Shown: piece after piece, positions 1 through 5,223 of the stretch | Position numbering within the stretch: the first letter of the stretch is position 1 | How the letters are laid out: each line of letters opens with the position of its first letter | Assembly (NCBI GenBank): GCA_003447545.1 | Contig: DLYX01000463.1 | Coordinates: 1 to 5,223 of the forward strand | Length of the DNA: 5,223 nt | Direction of reading: 5' to 3' | From: Deltaproteobacteria bacterium | GTDB taxonomy: Bacteria; Desulfobacterota; Binatia; UBA12015 | The notes under the pieces: model-generated | Database searches by the model: none | Seen by the model: only the letters and a program-made list of their open reading frames with translations | What the model was told of the DNA's origin: nothing | Program-made: the position numbers and the translations under genes

Positions 1-43
1 ATGATTGCGACTGAAGCCCGGCGAAGACAACGAATTCTCGAGT

Positions 44-72
44 TTAGCATATTGCTAAGCAATTAGCATTAT
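44..72 (+). promoter_or_regulatory. Possible sigma-70-type promoter inside the operator
   Basis: TTAGCA at 44-49 (4 of 6 matches to TTGACA) and CATTAT at 67-72 (4 of 6 matches to TATAAT) are separated by 17 nt. This would start transcription near 79, and both elements would be covered by the palindromes, which suits repression. An alternative pair is AAGACA at 24-29 with CATATT at 48-53 (18-nt spacer), which would start near 60. Both matches are weak, and the sigma-factor preferences of this organism are unknown. Confidence 0.25.
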
Positions 73-77
73 GCTAA
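44..77. promoter_or_regulatory. Tandem palindromic operator, probably for the adjacent TetR regulator
   Basis: Two perfect inverted repeats of the form TTAGCA-N3-TGCTAA lie at 44-58 (spacer TAT) and 63-77 (spacer TTA), with centres 19 bp apart. The inner half-sites also form an outward-facing repeat (TGCTAA-N4-TTAGCA, 53-68), so four identical half-sites fall within 34 bp. TetR-family dimers typically bind short palindromes next to their own gene, and the regulator begins right here, so autoregulation is the natural reading. Two dimers side by side would fit the paired sites. The second palindrome covers the first possible ATG of the regulator (71). The binding protein is inferred; the symmetry is seen directly. 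Confidence 0.75.
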
Positions 78-751
78 AGTTGATGTCAAACATGTCAGAT
101 ATTTCCGAATTGCCGTCGACGGCCGGGGGAAAGGGCCAGACTCAGCCGTTACCGAAGGGAAATCAGGGCCGCGCCGAAACTGAGCGGCGATTGATCGAGG
201 CCGCTCTCGAGTTGATCAAGAGAAACGGTATTCTCGCGGGCCTGAATCTTCGGGAAGTTGCCGCCGCCGCGGGCGTCAATCGTGGCAATATTTATCACTA
301 CTTCGGCTCCAGGCAGGAATTGCTCCGCGAGGCGATCGCCCGTCGTTTCAAGCTGATCCGAAAACATCTCGATGCTGAATACCGGGAGCTCCCTTTTGTC
401 GAGCGGCGCACGGGTCAATTTCGAGGCGATAGCTTTCAGGACAGCAAACTACGCGCCTTGCTCGTGATGGACGGGGACGAAAGTGTGGAACCCATGCCAG
501 CCTATGAGGGCGCGCTCAGCAGCCTGAAGGAGGACGTCCTCAACGGGGATATTGACCCCGCCCACGATCTCGAGGCATTGCAGGTCGCGCTCTCGGCGAT
601 GCTTCGCGGCTACCGGATTTTCCGCGAACCCTACGCCAAGCGGGTTGGCGCGGATGTCGAGGAGCTCGACGAGCGAGTGGCGTCACTCGTAAGCGGTTGG
701 CTCGAGACGATGAAGCAACCGCCCGCGGCAACGTCGGATCGCGCGGACTGA
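71..751 (+). CDS. TetR/AcrR-family transcriptional regulator
   Basis: This is a one-component DNA-binding regulator, most likely a ligand-released repressor acting in the cytoplasm. The N-terminal TetR domain spans about residues 34-82. Its helix-turn-helix is at about 59-78, with the recognition helix and following segment reading VNRGNIYHYFGSRQELL, which is highly typical of the family. Residues about 125-212 form a mainly helical ligand-binding and dimer region; its ligand cannot be read from the sequence. Length is 226 aa, slightly over the usual 190-220, because residues 1-33 are a low-complexity tail. The start is uncertain. ATG codons occur at 71, 83 and 92, none with a good ribosome binding site. 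The one at 71 lies inside the second palindrome, which favours 83 or 92; the longest form is given here. The gene leads the cluster and its stop overlaps the next start (TGATG), so it probably represses its own operon through the 44-77 palindromes. Confidence 0.9.
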   Translation: MLKLMSNMSDISELPSTAGGKGQTQPLPKGNQGRAETERRLIEAALELIKRNGILAGLNLREVAAAAGVNRGNIYHYFGSRQELLREAIARRFKLIRKHLDAEYRELPFVERRTGQFRGDSFQDSKLRALLVMDGDESVEPMPAYEGALSSLKEDVLNGDIDPAHDLEALQVALSAMLRGYRIFREPYAKRVGADVEELDERVASLVSGWLETMKQPPAATSDRAD

Positions 752-1713
752 TGCCTGCTTTACCCGGGTTTTTTTCCCGTGCCCCGACCCGATCGATCCT
801 CTATCGATCCTTGTTTCGGTCGGCGATCGTGCTCGCGGTGCTGAGTGCGGTACTGACTTCGTGCCTTTCACCGGAGCCGCGGCCTGCGGGGGCGCCTGTC
901 GCGCTCGACGAGCACGGTCAACCGGCAAGCCTTCTATCCGCATTTTTTGGACTCGATGGGGATTTGCCGCTGTTCGCCCGTCTTCTTCTCTGTCGAGGGG
1001 CCGCGGGAAAAGATGGTATGCCGGTGGTCCTGTCTCATACGATCGACGCGCAAACTCTCGCGGCAGAGGATTTTCGCGTCTTCACTCGATCGGGGGCCGA
1101 GACCGCTCCCCTCTGTGTGACTCTCCAGCCGGCTATGGACGAAGGCGAAGGCCGGACCGTGCTCCTCATCGGTGAGTTCGGCGATGCTGAGGAGGATCCG
1201 CCGGTGAAAGTGGAAGTGGTCGGCGAACTTCTGTCCGACGGCGCAACAGGTGGTCCGGTGAGTTTTCGTGGAAAGGCGATCGAGGTAACACCTTTGGAGG
1301 CCGGGCCAAGTCTCGTGCTGGCCGAGGTGATACCCGCCGAACAAAGGTCGACCTCGGGGCGGGGCTCTGCCTGCCCGCCGGACACCCGCCAGGTGGTCCG
1401 GGTGACCTGGGCTGGAGGTGTGTCACCCCCGCGCGGGACCGATGCCGGCGCGATCGAGCGCGCCCCGTATCGAGTGACGGTGGAACGTGCCGGGGGGCAG
1501 CGCGAGGAGATCAGACCGGCGGCCATCGCGGATCTCGGCGACAATGATAACAACCACCATCTATGCCTCGATACCCGGGACCCGGCGATCTCGGTTTCCT
1601 TTCCGGCGGGACAGCTCGTGGACCCCAATCAGGACCTCAACCCTGCGACGAAACTTCGGATCAAGCCTGGCCCCGGCGCTCACCGCAAGACTACGGCGAC
1701 GCGGCACGGATGA
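751..1713 (+). CDS. Uncharacterised secreted lipoprotein
   Basis: This 320-aa protein is not one I recognise by name. Residues 1-38 form a lipoprotein signal: basic residues at 10, 14, 19 and 23, a hydrophobic stretch at about 25-36, and a lipobox LTSC ending at Cys38. The residue after Cys38 is Leu, not Asp, so outer-membrane sorting is likely under the E. coli rule. After a Pro/Ala-rich linker (about 40-55), residues about 88-180 look beta-rich and faintly like a bacterial Ig-like domain (for example SHTIDAQTLAAEDFRVFT). Residues about 185-310 form a second region ending in an acidic motif, DLGDNDNNHHLCLD (261-274). Cys81, 122, 207 and 272 could form two disulfides. The start at 751 is chosen for the TGATG junction with the regulator. 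A TTG at 811 would give a shorter, more usual signal peptide but has no ribosome site. The 3' end overlaps the propeller gene by ATGA. Function is unknown; a structural or binding role at the cell surface is a guess. Confidence 0.8.
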   Translation: MPALPGFFSRAPTRSILYRSLFRSAIVLAVLSAVLTSCLSPEPRPAGAPVALDEHGQPASLLSAFFGLDGDLPLFARLLLCRGAAGKDGMPVVLSHTIDAQTLAAEDFRVFTRSGAETAPLCVTLQPAMDEGEGRTVLLIGEFGDAEEDPPVKVEVVGELLSDGATGGPVSFRGKAIEVTPLEAGPSLVLAEVIPAEQRSTSGRGSACPPDTRQVVRVTWAGGVSPPRGTDAGAIERAPYRVTVERAGGQREEIRPAAIADLGDNDNNHHLCLDTRDPAISVSFPAGQLVDPNQDLNPATKLRIKPGPGAHRKTTATRHG

Positions 1714-3701
1714 CGGCTTTCTACAAGAAACTCCTCGGGGCTGTCGGGCTAGTGTTGGCCGCAGCCCTCGGCTTTGTCGTATGGGAAGTCTTTTTCGATC
1801 AGGGTGGTCCGCATCACCCGAGAGTTTTCGGCCCCCCTGCGAAAACCAGCTGGAGGCCATCGGGGGCGCGTTCTGCGGGCGCCCATGGTTTCGATGTCAT
1901 TCCCGAACCGACCACCTTCCACGCCATCCACGTAGGCGTGATCAATTCGGATCATGTCTGGGGCGTGGCCGCCCCGATGTTCGCCCCTGATTGGGTGGCT
2001 GAGCCGTCCTATTTCGTGGGCAATGGTCCAACATTTGATAACGAAGGCAATCTCTATTTCAGCCCCCGATTCTATCATGGGGATCGGGTGGCCGTGGTCT
2101 CTCTTGATGCGGATACGGGCGAACGCCGTTGGGCCATCCCCAGCCAGAGCGATCGCGAGACGATGAGTCCGGCTTTTGTGCTGAACGATCCGGACGACCC
2201 GGGATCCCAGATCCTGTACGTCGTCAGCTACACCCGGGCCATTGCGCTGCGGCCCGATGGGTCGGTGGTCTGGAGCATTCCCACCGGGTTGGAGCTTCCT
2301 CCGCGGGTGCCTGGAAAGAACCCCGGCTCGGCCTTGCATAGTTTCAATTATCATCCGGTGACCGACTCGTTGATTACGGTTTCCAAGGCTGGAGAATTAT
2401 TTGCCTTCGACCGAAAGACCGGCGCGTTGAAAACCCCTCTCGGCCAGATCCCGGGCGCGCCGGCCATCAGTGGCACGGGCGCCAGGATTCCCGGCTTTGT
2501 GACCAAGCGAGTCGATCCATTGATGGATACGGCTTTCGGCAAAACCGAGGGTGGTTTGAGCCTGTTCTCGTCGGCGGTGAATTATATTTATGGCGGCGGT
2601 GGTATTGTGACCAATTATTTCAGCATCGCTCCTGACACTAGCCGGATCTATATCGCGGCCACCGCGGAAGATGCAGAAGATGGCACCGAGGATGGGCGAT
2701 CCGAAATCGGAGCCATCTACGCACTGGACTTGGTGGAGGATGATGCCGGTGGCCTGGAATTCCGAATCCTGAATCGAGCTACTTTTCAGGGCGGCACGGG
2801 GTCGACCCCGGCGCTGAGCGCCGATGGCAGCCGGGTCTATGTGTCCGACAACCTGGGGCATGTGATCGCTTTGGACAGCGAATTGAACGAGATCTGGCGG
2901 TTTGATGTGGAAGAGCCGCTGGTGGGTTCGATCTCGGTGGCCTCCGACAACCATGAACTCTACGCGGTCACCCGCAATGACGTGATCCAGCTGGTCGACA
3001 ATGGGGACCATGGTGTCCGGACCTGGACAGCCAGGCTCAACGGCTTCGATGGCTACGCCAACGTGGATCGGCAATCCAATACGTTGACCGCGACCGTTAC
3101 AGCCAATGGCGTCGTGGTCGGGATTGGCGGGGGCAAGTCGTTGTTCGGGTTCAACCTGATGCTGCACGTAGGCATGGGCCTGCTGGATCGGGAAACCGGA
3201 GAGTTGCGCTACTTTGCCGAAGGCCGGGAGGACTCTCTGGCGATGAGCACGGTAGCTCCGGATGGCAGTATCTATGTGGCGCACTCGCCGATTCGGCGGG
3301 CTGTCGGCAAGGCCATGTATCCGGAGTTGACCCCGGACCTGACCGGAGGCATCGCGCGCTATAAACCCGTTCGACTCGATCTGCTGGCACGGGATGCCAT
3401 TTGCGCGGCCGAGGCTCGCGGTGCCAATGCGAGCACGCTTGACCCGACCACTCAGGCCGCAGCGCTGGATGCGGATCTTCGACAGACCAGAGTGCTGCTC
3501 GAGCAGGCTGCCGTCGCCATCGGCAAGGCGGTTATGGATGGAGATCTTATGCCGGGAGATGCCGGCACGTTGAAGGGACTGCTGGAGAAAAGCTTGCCTG
3601 AATTGAATCCGGGAGATCTTGGCCGTGCGGTAGCGAATATGGCTGCCGCCTGCGCGCTCTTTCCCGAAGGCGATATGAAGGATCGGCCGGCCGCTCGTTG
3701 A
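1710..3701 (+). CDS. Membrane-anchored PQQ-like (BamB-type) beta-propeller protein
   Basis: This 663-aa protein has two Lys at 6-7 followed by one membrane segment (about 8-29), so it should be anchored in the inner membrane with the body in the periplasm. Residues about 100-550 hold repeated propeller blades with the PQQ-like pattern of a strand, an 'A-L/F-D' turn, a short Gly or acidic loop and a Trp strand. Examples are VVSLDADTGERRW (129-141), AIALRPDGSVVW (177-188), LFAFDRKTGAL (230-240), VIALDSELNEIW (385-396) and a blade near 487-525. Such folds are usually scaffolds (BamB, Pfam PQQ_2/PQQ_3) and need not bind PQQ. There is an acidic loop at about 320-332 and a helical C-terminal part (about 555-655) outside the propeller. 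BamB is only about 390 aa, so this is a larger, different protein. The ATG at 1710 is chosen because it gives the ATGA overlap with the lipoprotein stop and places the anchor at the N-terminus; the open frame extends further upstream to 1563. Possible roles are envelope assembly, substrate binding or an enzyme-like function, and none can be decided from sequence. Confidence 0.85.
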   Translation: MTAFYKKLLGAVGLVLAAALGFVVWEVFFDQGGPHHPRVFGPPAKTSWRPSGARSAGAHGFDVIPEPTTFHAIHVGVINSDHVWGVAAPMFAPDWVAEPSYFVGNGPTFDNEGNLYFSPRFYHGDRVAVVSLDADTGERRWAIPSQSDRETMSPAFVLNDPDDPGSQILYVVSYTRAIALRPDGSVVWSIPTGLELPPRVPGKNPGSALHSFNYHPVTDSLITVSKAGELFAFDRKTGALKTPLGQIPGAPAISGTGARIPGFVTKRVDPLMDTAFGKTEGGLSLFSSAVNYIYGGGGIVTNYFSIAPDTSRIYIAATAEDAEDGTEDGRSEIGAIYALDLVEDDAGGLEFRILNRATFQGGTGSTPALSADGSRVYVSDNLGHVIALDSELNEIWRFDVEEPLVGSISVASDNHELYAVTRNDVIQLVDNGDHGVRTWTARLNGFDGYANVDRQSNTLTATVTANGVVVGIGGGKSLFGFNLMLHVGMGLLDRETGELRYFAEGREDSLAMSTVAPDGSIYVAHSPIRRAVGKAMYPELTPDLTGGIARYKPVRLDLLARDAICAAEARGANASTLDPTTQAAALDADLRQTRVLLEQAAVAIGKAVMDGDLMPGDAGTLKGLLEKSLPELNPGDLGRAVANMAAACALFPEGDMKDRPAAR

Positions 3702-3710
3702 GGCTGCAAG

Positions 3711-3715
3711 AAAGG
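3711..3715 (+). promoter_or_regulatory. Ribosome binding site for the DJ-1/PfpI-like gene
   Basis: AAAGG lies 12 nt before the ATG at 3728. The spacing is a little long, but it is the best purine-rich site near this start. It favours 3728 over the upstream TTG at 3698, whose nearest candidate (AAGGA at 3678-3682) is 15 nt away. Confidence 0.4.
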
Positions 3716-3727
3716 CAGAATGCTGTG

Positions 3728-4585
3728 ATGAAAAAACTCTTTGCAGGGCTGGCGATTGGACTTGGGGTGGTCGGTGTTTTTGTCCTCCTCCTCCCACAAA
3801 TTCTGCATACGTTGGGCATGCATCCGGAGTATACGGGCCCCAGCTTCGACCTGCCGGGGAAACGCGCGCTGGTGATTACCACCAGTCATGATGTTCTTGC
3901 CGCACCGGGCGAAACCGAGGGTCCACCCACAGGAGTTGTAGCCTCTGAAATGACCCACCCCTATTACGTTTTTCTTGATGGTGGAATGCAGGTGGATGTG
4001 GCGAGCATCGACGGCGGCAAGATCCCGGTTGCCCCGAATTCCCTTTCGCGGACGTCGTCTACGCCCGAGACCAGACGGTTCCAGAAGGACTCCATCTTTC
4101 AGGCCAAGGTCGAGAATTCGATCAAGATCGACGATCTTGATTTCGGCGACTACGATATCATTTTCCTTGCCGGAGGATGGGGGGCGGCCTACGACCTCGG
4201 CTATTCCCCGGTGCTGGCAGAGAAGATCAGCAGTGCCTACTACGCCGAAGGCAAGCCGGTGATCGGCGGCGTTTGTCACGGGGTGCTGGGCTTGATCAAG
4301 GCGAAAGACCGCGATGGTAATTTGTTGATCGCGGGTCGTCGCATGACCGGGGTCAGCGACAAGCAGATCCAGGAACTCAACATTGAAATTACCCCGCAGC
4401 ACCCGGAAACAGAATTGCGCAAGGCCGGTGCTCGATACGAAAGCCGCAGCGCGTTTCGCGATGTCTTTGCCACGCACACGGTTGTGGATGAGGAACGCCG
4501 TTTCGTGACGGGACAAAACCAGAACTCCAGCAGTGAAACCGCGCATCAGATGATGCAGGTCCTTGCCGAAAGGCCGGCGACTTGA
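3728..4585 (+). CDS. Membrane-anchored DJ-1/PfpI-family (class I glutamine amidotransferase-like) protein
   Basis: This 285-aa protein starts MKKLFAG and has one membrane helix (about 4-24), so the remaining domain should face the periplasm. The domain, about residues 44-280, is a DJ-1/PfpI fold of the Hsp31-like type. It shows the start strand RALVITTSHD (46-55), the conserved Glu74 in SEMTHPYYVF, the VDVASIDGGKIP segment (89-100), AGGWGAAYDLG (148-158), and the nucleophile elbow GGVCHGV with Cys183-His184. RMTGVSDKQIQEL (205-217) and the late TGQNQNSSSE (261-270) also fit the family. Members are protease, glyoxalase III (methylglyoxal to lactate) or deglycase-like enzymes, or chaperones. 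The Glu-Cys-His set is intact, so catalysis is plausible but the substrate is unknown. The ATG at 3728 is preferred because it puts Lys-Lys and the anchor at the N-terminus. A TTG at 3698 would add 10 residues and overlap the propeller stop as TTGA. The gap after the propeller gene is 26 nt. Confidence 0.9.
   Translation: MKKLFAGLAIGLGVVGVFVLLLPQILHTLGMHPEYTGPSFDLPGKRALVITTSHDVLAAPGETEGPPTGVVASEMTHPYYVFLDGGMQVDVASIDGGKIPVAPNSLSRTSSTPETRRFQKDSIFQAKVENSIKIDDLDFGDYDIIFLAGGWGAAYDLGYSPVLAEKISSAYYAEGKPVIGGVCHGVLGLIKAKDRDGNLLIAGRRMTGVSDKQIQELNIEITPQHPETELRKAGARYESRSAFRDVFATHTVVDEERRFVTGQNQNSSSETAHQMMQVLAERPAT
4568..4573 (+). promoter_or_regulatory. Ribosome binding site supporting a TTG start
   Basis: GAAAGG lies 8 nt before the TTG at 4582, inside the end of the preceding gene. 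It is the main evidence that the small membrane protein starts at this TTG and not at a downstream GTG (4606), and it suits coupled translation across the TTGA overlap. Confidence 0.55.
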
Positions 4586-4962
4586 TCAATACGGCGCTCA
4601 AGATCGTGCTGGGTTTGGCCGGGACCCTGTTTTTGTTCAACGGTGTGCGCTGGCTGGTCGTCCCGGGTGAAATTGCACCTGCTGTCGGTCTGTCCGTGGC
4701 GGAGGGGCTTGGGTTGAGCACGCTCGTGGGGGACCTTGCGAGCTTCTTTATGGCCATGGGCAGTTTCGTGCTGATTGCTCTGATCACGGAACGCCGTACC
4801 TGGTACTACCCACCCATCATGATGCTGACGATCACGGCGCTCGGTCGCATCATCGCCTGGCTGTTGCACGACGCCACCCTTGCTGTCGGTCCGATCCGGG
4901 TCGAGGTGGTGGTGGCGCTGCTTTTGTTTTTTGCCTCTCGTCGCCTGCCGAAAGAGGCTTGA
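4582..4962 (+). CDS. Small four-helix integral membrane protein (DUF4345-like)
   Basis: This 126-aa hydrophobic protein has four likely membrane segments, at about residues 6-27, 44-68, 76-96 and 102-119. The short loops include a basic ERR at 70-72 and an RR pair at 120-121 near the C-terminus. The size, the four spans and the early FNGVRWLVVPGE segment (19-30) resemble the DUF4345 family, whose function is unknown; this match is from memory and is moderate. It has no visible catalytic motif. The start is TTG, overlapping the upstream stop by four bases (TTGA) with a ribosome site eight bases upstream. The gene lies between the DJ-1-like protein and the sulfatase, so it may be an inner-membrane partner of one of these exported proteins, which is inference only. 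Confidence 0.75.
   Translation: MINTALKIVLGLAGTLFLFNGVRWLVVPGEIAPAVGLSVAEGLGLSTLVGDLASFFMAMGSFVLIALITERRTWYYPPIMMLTITALGRIIAWLLHDATLAVGPIRVEVVVALLLFFASRRLPKEA
4933..4958 (+). promoter_or_regulatory. Ribosome site of the sulfatase gene, within a possible hairpin
   Basis: AGAGG at 4953-4957 lies 9 nt before the sulfatase ATG (4967) and is a good ribosome binding site. The same bases are the right arm of a perfect 6-bp inverted repeat, GCCTCT (4933-4938) with AGAGGC (4953-4958), around a 14-nt loop. Pairing would hide the site until ribosomes finishing the upstream gene (stop 4960-4962) open it, a simple way to couple translation. The ribosome site is well supported; the hairpin is modest. Confidence 0.45.
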
Positions 4963-4966
4963 ACGG

Positions 4967-5223
4967 ATGGGACGACGTTTGTTGCCGCAGGGGTTGTTTT
5001 GCTCTGCTCTGCTCCTTGTCTTCTCCAGCATGCCGGCACGGGGGGCCGAATCCGCCCGTCCCAATATCGTCTTTATTCTGGCCGATGATCTCGGCTACAC
5101 GGATATCGCGTCGTACGGCAGCGAGGTTCATACGCCAGCGCTGGATGCCTTGGCCGCCCAGGGCACGAGTTTTACGAACTACCACACGGCCGCGAACTGC
5201 GCGCCGGCAAGAGCGATGCTGCT
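4967..5223 (+). CDS. Secreted arylsulfatase-type sulfatase, N-terminal part (cut by window end)
   Basis: Only the first 85 codons are present; the gene runs off the window, and whole sulfatases are usually 450-600 aa. Residues 1 to about 27 form an export signal (MGRRLL, then a hydrophobic core at about 9-21, then a Pro/Ala/Gly-rich end). The mature part opens with RPNIVFILADDLGYTD (31-46), whose Asp40-Asp41 are the usual calcium-binding pair of the sulfatase active site. FTNYHTAANCAPARAML (69-85) contains the C-x-P-x-R signature; Cys78 is the residue normally converted to formylglycine, which attacks the sulfate ester. The FTNYHTAAN context resembles the AtsA-like arylsulfatase group. It would hydrolyse a sulfate ester in the periplasm or outside the cell; the substrate cannot be read. 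The ATG follows the upstream stop by 4 nt, with AGAGG nine bases before it. A Cys-type enzyme needs a formylglycine-generating or anSME-type maturase, none of which is in this window. Confidence 0.93.
   Translation, partial: MGRRLLPQGLFCSALLLVFSSMPARGAESARPNIVFILADDLGYTDIASYGSEVHTPALDALAAQGTSFTNYHTAANCAPARAML

Noticed and set aside
32..42. Adjacent GAATTC and CTCGAG sites resembling a cloning linker
   Set aside because: Two six-base sites sharing one base can occur by chance, and nothing else in the window looks like vector sequence.
1..66. 21-codon open frame beginning at the first base
   Set aside because: No ribosome site can be seen, its end runs through the operator, and its product has no features. 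It is probably chance.
762..780. Terminator-like CCCGGG followed by seven T
   Set aside because: CCCGGG alone cannot fold with a loop, and in the alternative CGGG/CCCG pairing the T run is the loop. It also lies inside the lipoprotein coding frame.
1035..1628. Minus-strand open frame of 197 codons opposite the lipoprotein
   Set aside because: The product is rich in Ser, Arg and Pro, typical of an antisense frame in GC-rich DNA. The plus strand has a lipobox and coupled junctions.
1563..1709. Upstream extension of the propeller reading frame
   Set aside because: It would overlap the lipoprotein by about 150 nt and bury the membrane anchor inside the protein. The ATG at 1710 gives a normal ATGA junction.
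3684..3693. Perfect palindrome CGGCCGGCCG near the propeller stop
   Set aside because: It has no loop and no T run after it, and such strings are common in GC-rich coding DNA. It is unlikely to be a terminator or operator.
2397..3797. Long open frame on the minus strand (466 codons)
   Set aside because: It lies opposite the propeller gene, whose plus-strand product has clear repeated blades. The minus-strand product has no recognisable domain and is a by-product of GC-rich codon use.
3452..4546. Minus-strand open frame of 364 codons
   Set aside because: It lies opposite the DJ-1-like gene and the end of the propeller gene, and shows no domain or start signal of its own.

Overview
The window is a compact, GC-rich, one-directional (+ strand) gene cluster. 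A TetR-family regulator comes first, followed by five genes whose products all carry export or membrane signals: a lipoprotein, a membrane-anchored beta-propeller, a membrane-anchored DJ-1/PfpI-like protein, a small multi-span membrane protein, and the start of a secreted sulfatase cut by the window edge. The lipobox, the GC-rich codon use and the gene types point to a Gram-negative bacterium. A proteobacterial or deltaproteobacterial/myxobacterial-type lineage is my guess, but the sequence does not fix it.

Layout. 1-70 is a short upstream region, AT-rich in its second half, with two tandem perfect palindromes (44-58 and 63-77), which are a strong operator candidate. 71-751 encodes the TetR regulator. 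751-1713 encodes an unrecognised lipoprotein and starts inside the regulator's stop codon (TGATG). 1710-3701 encodes the propeller and overlaps the lipoprotein by ATGA. 3728-4585 encodes the anchored DJ-1/PfpI protein after a 26-nt gap. 4582-4962 encodes the small membrane protein, with a TTG start overlapping by TTGA. 4967 to the window end is the sulfatase N-terminus after a 4-nt gap. No internal terminator or promoter is evident, and no gap between genes exceeds 26 nt.

How the genes may work together. The spacing implies one transcript headed by its own repressor, which probably binds the palindromes at the 5' end and so controls the whole unit in response to an unknown ligand. All structural genes appear to act at or beyond the inner membrane. 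A regulated envelope function linked to a sulfated substrate is a reasonable inference, because the sulfatase is the only member with a clear reaction. The roles of the lipoprotein, propeller and DJ-1-like protein are not known from the sequence. I saw no RNA genes, CRISPR arrays or mobile elements.
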